Below, in pieces: positions 7,100-14,974 of a stretch of DNA of 16,114 nt (its first letter is position 1; the number at the start of each line of letters is the position of its first letter). The notes under the pieces are model-generated. The model was given only the letters and a program-made list of their open reading frames with translations. It did not search any database and was not told the DNA's origin. Source of the stretch: a bacterium UBP9_UBA1432 (GTDB taxonomy: Bacteria; Vulcanimicrobiota; Xenobia; Xenobiales; Xenobiaceae); NCBI GenBank assembly GCA_002329445.1, contig DCTU01000057.1:22769-38882 (forward strand), in the 5' to 3' direction. The translations under genes and the position numbers were made by a program.

Positions 7100-8800
7100 T
7101 CAGTGTTGGGGTTCGCTCTGGGAGCTGCGCAGCAAGGCGCGCATCTCCAGGGCACTCGAGCAGGCCAGCAACAGGCGTCGCAGTCGGGCGTCCAGGAAGG
7201 TGCGTGCCAGGTCGGTCAGGATCTCGATCTGCTGGGCCTCTTTGTCCTGGGGCGTGAGCACGACCACGACGGCGCGCACCTTCTCGGCGTCTCCGCCGGA
7301 CCGGAAGCCCTCCGGACACAGGGCCACGCCCACCAGCGGGGCGGAAATCCCCGAAAGTCGGGCGTGGGCCAGGCGGACCCCGGGAGCCAGACCGTTGCCG
7401 GTCAACCGGTCGCGCCGACGGATTGCCTCCAGCAGGGTCTCCAGACTCGAATCGAGGGCGGTGGACAGCCCGCCGGCGACGGCTTCGATGGCCTGGAACG
7501 GATCCTTGTCGGAGCCCAGGATGAAGAAACCGCGGTCACGGAGGTAGCGGACGAAGCGGGCGGGCTTGCGGCGGGCCAGCATCCTTTCCATGAGGGGCCC
7601 GCTCAGCATCGAGGTCACCAGGGCCATGACCACCAGGGCCACCAGCATCCGGTCATCGATCAGGCCCGCCTCGCGGGCCAGCAGGCCCAGGATGATCTCC
7701 ATGGCGCCTCGGGCATTCATCCCGAAGCCCAGGGCCCACGCCTCGCGGCTCGGCATCCCGGCCAGGATGGCGCCGCCCCCGCACCCCAGGATCTTCCCGA
7801 CACAGGCGATGGCCAGCACCACCAGACACAGGAGCGGATCGAAGGACTCGACGAAGTTCACCCGCAGGCCGATCGAGGCGAAGAAGAGCGGGGCGAAAAG
7901 GGCTGCCACGAAGTGGTGCAGGATCAGGCGGGTCCGCTCACGCAGGTGGGACGAATCCCCCAGGGCCACCCCGACCAGGAAGGCTCCGAAGATGGCATGG
8001 ACGCCGATCCATTCGGCAAAGGCCCCGCACAGGAGGGCCAGGGACAGGCACAGGGCCAGGACCCCGGCGGGCCAGGCGCTGTGGGCCTGGACCCGGACGA
8101 CCATCTGGTTGAGCGCCACCCTCCCGACCGTCAGCATTCCCGCCGCGAAGGCCAGCGTGGCCGTCACCGTGGTCCAGATGTCAAAGCTCCCCTCCTCGAC
8201 GTGTCGCCCCGGGATCAGACCCAGGACCAGGGCGAAGAGGAGCCACCCGATGAAGTCGTTGACGATGGCCGCCGCCAGGATGATCATCCCCAGGTCGGTG
8301 CGGAAGAGGTGCAGGTCCATGAGGATCTTGGCGATCACCGGCAGGGCCGAGATGGACAAGGCAGTGGCCAGGAAGAGGGCATACAGGAACGTGGCGGTCT
8401 CGGGAGGCTTGCCCAGCAGGCCGGGAGCGGCGTAGACGAAGGCGAAGCCCAGGGCGAAGGGAAAGAGCATCCCGGTGACGCTGACCACCGTGGCCATCCG
8501 CCCCTGGCGCTTGATCCGGGACAGGTCGACCTCCAGGCCGGCCACCAGCAGGAAGAGGACCACTGCGACCTGGGTCATCGCCTGCAGGCCGAAGGCCACC
8601 GGCCCGGTCTCCGGGAAGAGGCGGGCGGTGGCCTGCGGCCAGAAGGTGCCCAGGATGGTGGGGCCCAGGAGGACCCCGGCCAGGATCTCACCCAGGACGG
8701 CCGGTTGTCGAAGAGCGGAGGCCACCTCGCCCAGGGCCCGGGCCACCCCGACCAGGAGCCCCAGCGCCAGGAAGAGCGAGACGAGCTCCGCGTGGCTCAT
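7100..8800 (-). CDS. CPA2 (Kef-type) cation/proton antiporter with C-terminal PTS EIIA-like domain
   Basis: 566 residues. Residues 1 to about 410 form a Kef/NapA-type exchanger with about twelve membrane helices. Seen: GEILAGVLLGPTILG near 38-51, LVAGLEVDL near 85-93, the ion-site pair N181-D182, and GMNARGAMEIILGLLA near 360-374. Residues about 430-560 lack the usual TrkA-N domain. Instead they look like an EIIA-type-2 (PtsN/fructose) domain: a long helix, then GVRLAHARL with His479 at the position of the phosphorylated histidine, and a closing helix bundle. The inference is that phosphorylation state tunes Na+/K+/H+ exchange. The ATG overlaps the stress-protein stop (ATGA, 8797-8800), so the two are translated together. 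Ion specificity is unknown. Confidence 0.9.
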   Translation of the reverse strand: MSHAELVSLFLALGLLVGVARALGEVASALRQPAVLGEILAGVLLGPTILGTFWPQATARLFPETGPVAFGLQAMTQVAVVLFLLVAGLEVDLSRIKRQGRMATVVSVTGMLFPFALGFAFVYAAPGLLGKPPETATFLYALFLATALSISALPVIAKILMDLHLFRTDLGMIILAAAIVNDFIGWLLFALVLGLIPGRHVEEGSFDIWTTVTATLAFAAGMLTVGRVALNQMVVRVQAHSAWPAGVLALCLSLALLCGAFAEWIGVHAIFGAFLVGVALGDSSHLRERTRLILHHFVAALFAPLFFASIGLRVNFVESFDPLLCLVVLAIACVGKILGCGGGAILAGMPSREAWALGFGMNARGAMEIILGLLAREAGLIDDRMLVALVVMALVTSMLSGPLMERMLARRKPARFVRYLRDRGFFILGSDKDPFQAIEAVAGGLSTALDSSLETLLEAIRRRDRLTGNGLAPGVRLAHARLSGISAPLVGVALCPEGFRSGGDAEKVRAVVVVLTPQDKEAQQIEILTDLARTFLDARLRRLLLACSSALEMRALLRSSQSEPQH

Positions 8801-9681
8801 GGAGTCCGTCGCGGGCGCCAGGCCAGAAGCGCGCAGGGCAGATTCAGCAGCGTCAGGTCGGTGCCGCGGGGGAAGAGGCGTTCCAGGACCGTGGACTGGT
8901 CGCGTTCGGGAGCCGGGACGATGAGCAGGTCTGCCGAATTTTCCTGGGAGTACCGGATCGCCTCCAGCCCTTCCCTCCCCGCCAGGCTCTCCACCCGGAT
9001 AGGAACCTGGTCGGCCTGGCAGTCTTCCAGGAGGTTGGCCAGTCGGTGCCGGGCCGCCAGGGCGTTCACGCGGCGCTCCTCCTCGGTCTGGTCCAGGTCG
9101 GCGCCCTCCTCCAGAGCCAGGTTGAGGGCGGGCAGCTCCAATTCCTGGACCACGTGCAGCATCTCCACCTGCTCGGCGCGGGCCAGCTCCAGCACGTCGC
9201 GCAGCATCTCCGGGGAGGGTGTGGAGGGGTCCATCACCGCGACGAGGCGTCGGAAGGGTTCAGGATTGGGGTTGGGTGAGGGCAGGAGCAGCGTCGGGCA
9301 GGGGGCCGTGCGGGCCACGCGGCGGGCCACCGAGCTGAAGAAGGCGCCCAGGGGCCCCTCCTGCTCGAGGGCGCCCAGGACGACCAGGTCGCTGGCCTGA
9401 GCCTCTTCGGCCACGACATCCTCGATGCGCCCTGTCCGGAAGGTCACGTCTCCCCCGGGCTCGGTCAGGCTGTGTTCCAACAAGGTCTGAAACCTGCGGT
9501 GGATCGCGGGAGTCCTGGCACCGACATGCAGGAAACGGATCCGCAGACCCAGCGAACGGCTCAGCCTGGAGGCCTCTCGGGCTACCAGGCCCGAAGTGGG
9601 CGAGAGGGCGAGGAGGACCAGCATCTCGCCGGGAGGGCGGCCCACCACGCCCGGGTCGTCTTGGGGATTCGAGACGGGCAT
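8797..9681 (-). CDS. Tandem universal stress protein (two UspA-like domains)
   Basis: 294 residues from the ATG at 9681, which has GGGGAGG five bases upstream. An upstream ATG at 9750 is open but lacks a site. Seen: two successive UspA-like alpha/beta domains, about 20-135 and 143-290. Each starts with a strand (MLVLLALSP; RRLVAVMDPS), passes through a LHV-type strand, and has a late A-x-DLLIV/SDLVVLG strand. The canonical ATP loop (G-x2-G-x9-G-S/T) is degenerate in both copies, so nucleotide binding is doubtful. Known: stress proteins are often encoded beside antiporters and modulate them, sometimes as nucleotide sensors. The four-base overlap with the antiporter gene supports a dedicated partnership. 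Confidence 0.85.
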   Translation of the reverse strand: MPVSNPQDDPGVVGRPPGEMLVLLALSPTSGLVAREASRLSRSLGLRIRFLHVGARTPAIHRRFQTLLEHSLTEPGGDVTFRTGRIEDVVAEEAQASDLVVLGALEQEGPLGAFFSSVARRVARTAPCPTLLLPSPNPNPEPFRRLVAVMDPSTPSPEMLRDVLELARAEQVEMLHVVQELELPALNLALEEGADLDQTEEERRVNALAARHRLANLLEDCQADQVPIRVESLAGREGLEAIRYSQENSADLLIVPAPERDQSTVLERLFPRGTDLTLLNLPCALLAWRPRRTP

Positions 9682-9686
9682 CCAGT

Positions 9687-9693
9687 CCTCCCC
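9687..9693 (-). promoter_or_regulatory. Ribosome binding site for the universal stress protein
   Basis: Minus-strand GGGGAGG lies five bases before the ATG at 9681 and decides this start over the longer ATG at 9750. Confidence 0.6.
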
Positions 9694-9713
9694 GGTGGGC
9701 CCAGGCACACCCT

Positions 9714-9774
9714 CTGAACCCACGGATTGAAGCAGGCATTTCCTGGCCACGGCGGGCGATTCCTGCGGGTTCAG
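9714..9774 (-). repeat. Inverted repeat at the end of the metallopeptidase gene
   Basis: CTGAACCC (9714-9721) is the exact reverse complement of GGGTTCAG (9767-9774). GCAGG (9732-9736) pairs with CCTGC (9762-9766) directly inside it, leaving a ten-base bulge on one side. The right arm includes the metallopeptidase stop codon. It could lower transcription into the stress-protein/antiporter pair; that role is inferred. Confidence 0.4.
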
Positions 9775-10799
9775 GAGGACGCCAGGAGCCTGTCGACCTG
9801 GACCAGTTCCGGAGTGTTCTGGATCCCCGCCAGGGTGGCCTCGAATTCCTTGCGGAACAGGACCCGACCCTGTCCGTCCGCCAGGAGGGTTCCGTCCCGG
9901 GCCTGGATCCGGATTCCCGCCCGCCGCAGTGAGCTCAGGAGGCTGGGAAGATCCCGGTACCAGGCGTGACCGATGGCCCCATAGCTGCGGTCGATCTCCC
10001 GGAAGGCCCGGCGCAGGTTCGGGTGCGACAGCAGCAGGGTGAAGAGTTGAGGCTCATGACGTCGGACCCAGGCCATCCAGGCCAGGATGTAGCCTCGGAA
10101 CTCGGGCCAGGCCACCACCGTGGCGTCGGCGTCGGCCAGGCGGGTCACCCAATCCGGGCCGCTTCCGGAAGGTCGACGGACCATCTCCCGCACCAGGTCC
10201 AGCCCAGCGCGGGTTCCGGCATGGTAGGCCGCGAATTCGTCCAACAACCCGAAGATCCCGAACTTCTGGGTCGTCATGTCGGGGCTTGAAGAGTCGATAT
10301 AGGTTGCGAAGCGTTGCGAGTTCTTCAGGAAGAGGGGAAAGGACTCCGCCGCCTGGCGGGAGGGAGGGGTGGGCCGGCCGCGGAGGACGAGGATGCGGCC
10401 TGGCTGGAGGATGAGTCCGACGCTGCCGGGATGGGCCAAGGCCTCCGAGTCGTTCCGGGCGGCCAGGACCCGGGTCAGGAAGTGGCAGGACTCGTGGACC
10501 ATCACCGAGGCCGCGCGGAGGAGTCGGCTCTTGGGCTCGTGGCGCACGAAGACCCCGGCATCCCAGGAACCGAATCGGATCTCCCCCATGGACTGTGGGA
10601 CGACGCCGGGGTCGGCCAGCGCCTGGGCCATGACCCAGGCACCCAGGGGGCTGGCCCGACGGAGGTGGGCCAGGACCTCGTCCAGGGAGAGGTTGGCTTC
10701 GCGGGCCCTCGCGGGAACCACCAGCGACAGTCCAAAGCCTCCCAGTGTCCCCAGGAGGCGGCGGCGGGTCAGCCAGAGGGATGAATGCGGTCGGGCCAA
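9771..10799 (-). CDS. Secreted putative zinc metallopeptidase (HExxH) with Tat-like signal
   Basis: 342 residues from a TTG at 10799, chosen because AGGAGG (10813-10808) sits eight bases upstream. A GTG at 10808 overlaps that site. Seen: LTRRRLLGTLGGFGLSLVV near 10-28, a twin-arginine-like n-region plus hydrophobic core and an A-x-A-like site, so export is likely. H102-E103-S-C-H106 forms an HExxH zinc motif in VMVHESCHFLTR. A later LLDEFAAYH (E188, H193) could give the third ligand, as in gluzincin-type enzymes. No named family is recognised. The C-terminus (about 290-342) contains a repeated short beta pattern around DGTLLADGQGRVLF. It is divergent from the channel gene and upstream of the stress-protein/antiporter pair. 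Confidence 0.78.
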   Translation of the reverse strand: MARPHSSLWLTRRRLLGTLGGFGLSLVVPARAREANLSLDEVLAHLRRASPLGAWVMAQALADPGVVPQSMGEIRFGSWDAGVFVRHEPKSRLLRAASVMVHESCHFLTRVLAARNDSEALAHPGSVGLILQPGRILVLRGRPTPPSRQAAESFPLFLKNSQRFATYIDSSSPDMTTQKFGIFGLLDEFAAYHAGTRAGLDLVREMVRRPSGSGPDWVTRLADADATVVAWPEFRGYILAWMAWVRRHEPQLFTLLLSHPNLRRAFREIDRSYGAIGHAWYRDLPSLLSSLRRAGIRIQARDGTLLADGQGRVLFRKEFEATLAGIQNTPELVQVDRLLASS

Positions 10800-10807
10800 G
10801 GCCAGCA

Positions 10808-10813
10808 CCTCCT
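10808..10813 (-). promoter_or_regulatory. AGGAGG ribosome binding site for the metallopeptidase
   Basis: A perfect AGGAGG on the minus strand with eight bases to TTG (10799-10797). The nearer GTG (10808) shares a base with the site, which argues for the TTG start. Confidence 0.6.
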
Positions 10814-11563
10814 GTGCCTCGGATTCACCGGGCAGGAGACGACTCCTTTGCCCCGGAGGCTTCGAGGGATGCTGCCGTCGAACGCGAACCGGTCTACCCA
10901 GTGACCCGACTCGAGACGCCGACCCAGGGCGAACAGACCCGGCGTGCCTACGGAGCCGTGCTCTGCTTCCTGTTGACCGCCGTGGTGGTCTCGATCACCT
11001 TTGGAACCATCCGCCCCTGGTCCACCCTGGCGGGCGGTCTTCAAGGCCTGGCCCTCTTCGTCGCCCTTCAGGTCTCGGGGGCTCGGCGCCTGCTGCTCAT
11101 GCAGATGATGGCCCTGATCCTGGTCGCCAGCGTGCTGGCCACGCAGGTGACCTTGCCAGAACACCCGATTGCCCGAGTGGTCGTTCCTCTGCTGTGGTCC
11201 CTGGTCGTGCTGGGGACGATCGGGGCCATCGGGCGTCATCTGGGCACCTTTGCCCGCATCAACATGCAGTCGATCCTGGGTCTGCTGGCGATCTACGTCC
11301 TGTTGGGGCTCTTGTTCTCGTGGATTTTCATGTTGACGACGCACATGGGGTGCCCCTTCTTCACGTCGGGGGCGGAGGACCTGGGGTCCTATGTGTACTT
11401 CAGCTACGTCAACCTGGCCACCGTGGGCTTTGGCGACCTGACGCCGCAGCCGGGTCCGCCCCGCGCCCTGGCGGTGGCCGAGGCCATCGTCGGTCAGCTC
11501 TACCTGGTCTCGGCGGTGGCCATCGCCGTCAGCCGGTTCGGAGAGCAGTCCCCCCGAGCCTGA
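10814..11563 (+). CDS. Two-pore-type (Ion_trans_2) potassium channel-like membrane protein
   Basis: About 249 residues if GTG at 10814 is the start. GTG at 10745, ATG at 10781 and GTG at 10901 are also in frame, and none has a strong ribosome site; the first two overlap the metallopeptidase gene. Seen: about six hydrophobic segments, then a pore helix and the selectivity filter TVGFGD (203-208) in YFSYVNLATVGFGDLTP, then a final membrane helix. This is the signature of K+-conducting pores. The family often carries a cytoplasmic RCK/TrkA-N gating domain after the pore; here the protein stops soon after the last helix, so gating must come from elsewhere. It lies divergent from the metallopeptidase and convergent with the FHA-GspF gene. 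Confidence 0.78.
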   Translation: MPRIHRAGDDSFAPEASRDAAVEREPVYPVTRLETPTQGEQTRRAYGAVLCFLLTAVVVSITFGTIRPWSTLAGGLQGLALFVALQVSGARRLLLMQMMALILVASVLATQVTLPEHPIARVVVPLLWSLVVLGTIGAIGRHLGTFARINMQSILGLLAIYVLLGLLFSWIFMLTTHMGCPFFTSGAEDLGSYVYFSYVNLATVGFGDLTPQPGPPRALAVAEAIVGQLYLVSAVAIAVSRFGEQSPRA

Positions 11564-11583
11564 CGCCCGGGGCGAGGCGTCAG
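11560..11583. terminator. Perfect 8-bp stem-loop spanning both convergent stop codons
   Basis: CTGACGCC (11560-11567), loop CGGGGCGA, GGCGTCAG (11576-11583). The channel stop TGA (11561-11563) lies in the left arm and the FHA-GspF stop (complement at 11580-11582) in the right arm. Only 16 bases separate the two coding regions. No T-tract is present. A bidirectional terminator is likely. Confidence 0.5.
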
Positions 11584-13298
11584 AACAAGAGCAGGTGGTT
11601 GGCTGCCAGACCCAGCAGCAGGAGCAGGACGCCCATCCCCAGGCAGACCAGGAAGAGTCCCGCCACCATCGTCTCGGTGTCGGACCGGGCTCGTCGCCGC
11701 AGGTCGCTGGCCGTCTGGGCCAACAGGTCCGGAAGCCGGCCTTCGTCCTCGCCCTGCCCGATCTGCTCGAGGATTTCTTCCGGGAAGAAGTCGACCGAGC
11801 CCAGGACCTCCAGGACCGAGGCGCCCCAGCCGAGTCGGCTGGCAGATTGGAGCAGGTGCGACTCGTAGTGCAGGCTTCCCGTGCAACGGGCCGCCAGTTG
11901 GGCGGCCTGAGGCAGCGAGAGGCCGGAGGCCAGGAGCGAACCGAGCACCTCCAGGAAGCGGACGCCGACCTGCAGGCGCAGCGCCCGCCCGAACGTGCTG
12001 GTCCGGGCCAGCAGCCCTTCCAGCAGCGAACGCAAGGGGCCCCAGGAGTACAGGATTCGCATCATCAACCCCAGCACCACGAGCAGGACCAGGGCGGCTG
12101 CCAGGGTGCCCAGGATGGCCAGGATCCACTTCTGGAAGTCCTGGCGGAGCAGCAGCGGAAGCAGGGCCAGCATGACCACTCCACCCGACCAGACCAGAGG
12201 CCAGCGGAGCTGGTCCTGCAAGGCCCGGCGCAGGGCCAGGGCCTCCTTCAGCGACTCCTCCAGGACCCGCAACTGGCTGTCCAGGGTGCCCGATTCCTCG
12301 CCGGCACGGACCATGCTGGTCTCATAGGCTCCGAAGGTTCCCGGGTATCGCTTCATCGACTCGGAGAGGCTCTGCCCGGAGACCAGACCTTGCGCCAGCC
12401 CGGGTGCCTGTCGAGGAAGGGTCCTGCGCCCGGCCTCCGCGACGGCGGTGGCGATCGATTCGCCGGTCTCCAGCCGGGTCCGCAGGGCCTCCAGGAAGGC
12501 GATCCGGGCCGGGAGGGGAGACTCGAAGAGGAAGTCCCGAAGGCGATCGATCCAGGAGGCCGAGGTGGCCGGGCAGGCTCCCGTCGGCGTGGCCGTGGGG
12601 GTGGGGAGTTCCACCTCGGCCGCCCTCCAACGTTCTTCCTCCTCCGCCATGATCTCCTGGGGAACCCAGCGCAGGCACACCTCGCCACCCAGGACGATCA
12701 GGTCTCGGGGTCCCAGGGAGGCCCCCTGGGGGATGGACTGGCCATTGACCAGGGTGGTGCTGTTCACCGTCAGGCTCTGCAGGACCGGGCTGCGGCCGAT
12801 CCAATGCAGGCTGGCATGCAATCGCGAGACGGCCGTGCTCTCGAGGACGATGTCGCAGTGGGCGGCGCGGCCGATCAGGGTGCGCTTCCCGGTCACCTGG
12901 TAGCGGGCGGCCGGTCGGCCATCGCCCAGCAGCTCGAGGATCCCCATCACCTTGAACTCTTCCGGGCGGGCGGCCTGGTCCTCGGGCTCGAGTCGACGGT
13001 ACTCGGCCAACAGGCTTCCCATCTGGATCCGGACCCCTGGGGTCAGGCGGGTTCGACCGCTGGCCGGCACGCCGTCCACCCGCACGGGGTTGGTGAAGGA
13101 GCGGTTGGAAATCTCGAAGGTCCCGGCTTCTTCACACCAGTCCAGGACCGCGTGGACGCGCGAGACCGAAGGGTCCTCGAACTCCAGGGTGTTTTCCAGG
13201 CCGGAGCCCGGGCGCCCCAGGACGATCTGAGGACCTTGCAGGGAATGAACCTGCCCGGCATCCCGCCCCTCCAGGATCACCAGTTGATGAACGCTCAT
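11580..13298 (-). CDS. FHA-FHA-GspF fusion: type II secretion/type IV pilus inner-membrane platform with two phosphothreonine-binding domains
   Basis: 572 residues. Seen: FHA domain 1 at about 1-103 (VLGRPGSG at 26-33, SRVHA at 46-50); FHA domain 2 at about 117-213 (TLIGRAAHCDI at 140-150, SRLHASL at 158-164, VNGQSIPQG at 184-192). A threonine/proline linker (about 232-246) is followed by a GspF/PilC region at about 262-572, with RYPGTFGAYETSMVRAGEESG near 317-337 (GspF-type GE-x-G) and a second, weaker copy near 505-525. Membrane helices lie at about 368-386, 393-415 and 546-568. Known: GspF is the cytoplasmic/inner-membrane platform for pseudopilus or pilus assembly; FHA domains bind phosphothreonine. 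The fusion implies kinase-controlled assembly. The ATG has no obvious ribosome site. No other secretion genes are visible here. Confidence 0.88.
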   Translation of the reverse strand: MSVHQLVILEGRDAGQVHSLQGPQIVLGRPGSGLENTLEFEDPSVSRVHAVLDWCEEAGTFEISNRSFTNPVRVDGVPASGRTRLTPGVRIQMGSLLAEYRRLEPEDQAARPEEFKVMGILELLGDGRPAARYQVTGKRTLIGRAAHCDIVLESTAVSRLHASLHWIGRSPVLQSLTVNSTTLVNGQSIPQGASLGPRDLIVLGGEVCLRWVPQEIMAEEEERWRAAEVELPTPTATPTGACPATSASWIDRLRDFLFESPLPARIAFLEALRTRLETGESIATAVAEAGRRTLPRQAPGLAQGLVSGQSLSESMKRYPGTFGAYETSMVRAGEESGTLDSQLRVLEESLKEALALRRALQDQLRWPLVWSGGVVMLALLPLLLRQDFQKWILAILGTLAAALVLLVVLGLMMRILYSWGPLRSLLEGLLARTSTFGRALRLQVGVRFLEVLGSLLASGLSLPQAAQLAARCTGSLHYESHLLQSASRLGWGASVLEVLGSVDFFPEEILEQIGQGEDEGRLPDLLAQTASDLRRRARSDTETMVAGLFLVCLGMGVLLLLLGLAANHLLLF

Positions 13299-13323
13299 CG
13301 GAAAGCAGGTTCGGCGCGTCGAT

Positions 13324-13350
13324 CCCGGCCCCTTCAGAGGGGGCGCCGGG
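13324..13350 (-). terminator. GC-rich stem-loop after the amino-acid permease gene
   Basis: CCCGGC-CCC (13324-13332) pairs with GGG-C-GCCGGG (13341-13350) with one bulged base, nine base pairs in all. It lies 24 bases beyond the permease stop and upstream of the FHA-GspF gene. No T-tract is present. It is probably a transcription barrier between the two genes. Confidence 0.45.
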
Positions 13351-13373
13351 CCAGCGGCGGATTCAGGCAGCGA

Positions 13374-14867
13374 TCAGTGGGTGTCGGAGAAACCGGCTGG
13401 GGCCTCTTCGTCGACGGGTTCATGGATGCGGCTGTGGCGCATGCCGTAGACGAGGTAGATCCCCATGCCCAGGACCAGCCAGATCCCGAAGCGGACCCAG
13501 GTCACCAGGGGCATGGCCGCCATCAGGTAGCCGCAGGAGAGGATCCCCAGGATCGGAACCCAGGGGACCAGCGGAGTCCGGAACGGGCGCGGCGCCGCAG
13601 GGCGGGTGTGGCGCAGGACGATCACTCCGGCGCAGACCAGGACGAAGGCGAAGAGCGTGCCGATGTTGCACAGCTCGACCACGGCGTTGATATCCATGAA
13701 GCCCGCGGCGGTGGCCACCGCGACGCCGGTCAGGATGGTGGTCACGTGGGGCGTGCGGTACTTCGGATGCACCCGTCCGAAGAAGCGGGGAAGCAGGCCA
13801 TCCCGGGCCATCGAGAAGAAGATCCGGGGCTGCCCCATCTGGAAGACCAGCAACACGGCGGTCATCGAGATCAGGGCCCCGAAGGCGATGATCCCCGAGG
13901 CCCAGTGCAGCCCCAGCTTCTCGAAGGCCGTGGCCATCGGCTCGGCGGTGCCCAGCTCGGTATAGGGGATCAGTCCCGTCAGCACGGCGGCCACCAGGAC
14001 GTAGAGGATGGTGCAGACCACCAGCGAGCCGATCATCCCGATCGGCAGGTTGCGCCCCGGGTCCTCGGTCTCCTCGGCGGCGGTGGAGACGGCGTCGAAG
14101 CCGATGTAGGCGAAGAAGATCAAGGCCGCGCCGGCCTTGATTCCGGCCCAGCCGTTGGGGGCGAAGGGATGCCAGTTGGCGGGGTCCACGTAGAACGCAC
14201 CCAGGCCGATCACGAAGAAGACCACCAGCAGCTTGATCAAGACGATCCCGTTGTTGACGTGGGCCGACTCGCGGATTCCCCGGACCAGCAGCCAGGTCAG
14301 GGCGGCCACGATCAGGATGGCCGGCAGGTTGAACACGATGGGAATCCCCAGCACGTGGGGGGCGTTGTTCATGACCTGGGCCGGAGCGCTCTGGGTGGCG
14401 GTCAGGAGCCAGTCGGGGATGGGAACCCCCAGCCCCCGGATCAGCGACCCGAAGTACCCCGACCATGAGATGGCCACCGCCACGTTGCCGACCGCATACT
14501 CCAGGATCAGGTCCCAGCCGATGATCCAGGCCACCAGCTCGCCCAGCGTGGCGTAGGCATAGGTGTAGGCGCTGCCTGCGATGGGAATCATCGAGGCGAA
14601 CTCGGCATAGCACAGGGCACAGAAGGCGCAGGTGATGGCCACCAGCACATAGCACAGGATCACCGCGGGGCCGGCGCCGAGGTGGTTCTCGCCTCCGGCG
14701 GCGGCGGTGCCGGTGGTGGCGAAGATCCCGGCCCCGATGATGGCCCCGATTCCCAGGGCGACCAGGTCCCGGGCCTTCAGGGATCGCTTCAGTCCGTGTT
14801 GGGCGTTGTGGGCGGATTCTTCGGCGATCCGCTCCAGGCTCTTGGTCCGGAACAACTGCTCGAGCAT
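13374..14867 (-). CDS. APC-superfamily amino acid permease (cationic amino acid transporter-like)
   Basis: 497 residues with about twelve to thirteen membrane helices. Seen: the family hallmark GIGAIIGAGIFATTG at 39-53 in the first unwound helix, AGSAYTYAYATLGE in helix 3, and FFAYIGFDAVSTAAEET with the later NLPIG motif, all typical of the YfnA/CAT group. Known: these transport amino acids, often cationic or branched-chain, with protons or by exchange across the inner membrane. The ATG at 14867 is preceded by GAGG at eleven-base spacing, which is acceptable. The gene is divergent from the LPG-synthase-like gene and is followed by a stem-loop. The substrate cannot be set from the sequence. 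Confidence 0.93.
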   Translation of the reverse strand: MLEQLFRTKSLERIAEESAHNAQHGLKRSLKARDLVALGIGAIIGAGIFATTGTAAAGGENHLGAGPAVILCYVLVAITCAFCALCYAEFASMIPIAGSAYTYAYATLGELVAWIIGWDLILEYAVGNVAVAISWSGYFGSLIRGLGVPIPDWLLTATQSAPAQVMNNAPHVLGIPIVFNLPAILIVAALTWLLVRGIRESAHVNNGIVLIKLLVVFFVIGLGAFYVDPANWHPFAPNGWAGIKAGAALIFFAYIGFDAVSTAAEETEDPGRNLPIGMIGSLVVCTILYVLVAAVLTGLIPYTELGTAEPMATAFEKLGLHWASGIIAFGALISMTAVLLVFQMGQPRIFFSMARDGLLPRFFGRVHPKYRTPHVTTILTGVAVATAAGFMDINAVVELCNIGTLFAFVLVCAGVIVLRHTRPAAPRPFRTPLVPWVPILGILSCGYLMAAMPLVTWVRFGIWLVLGMGIYLVYGMRHSRIHEPVDEEAPAGFSDTH

Positions 14868-14974
14868 GCGCGGGTTGACCTCGGCTTGGGATGGTTCACG
14901 GCGCGTCAGGTCGGGCGACTTCGGGACCCGGTCTGCGCAGCCCTGCGCGATCTGCCCAGGAAGCCCGGCACGAG

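Noticed and set aside
7025..9400. A 791-codon open frame on the plus strand opposite the antiporter and stress-protein genes
   Set aside because: Same reason: it mirrors the minus-strand codon bias, gives a Gln/Gly/His-rich product, and no motif was seen.
11595..14468. A 957-codon open frame on the plus strand opposite the FHA-GspF and permease genes
   Set aside because: It is antisense to two well-supported genes, rich in Gln/Gly/Asp/His low-complexity runs, has no domain, and crosses an intergenic stem-loop. Long antisense frames are expected when GC-rich codon use avoids TTA, CTA and TCA.
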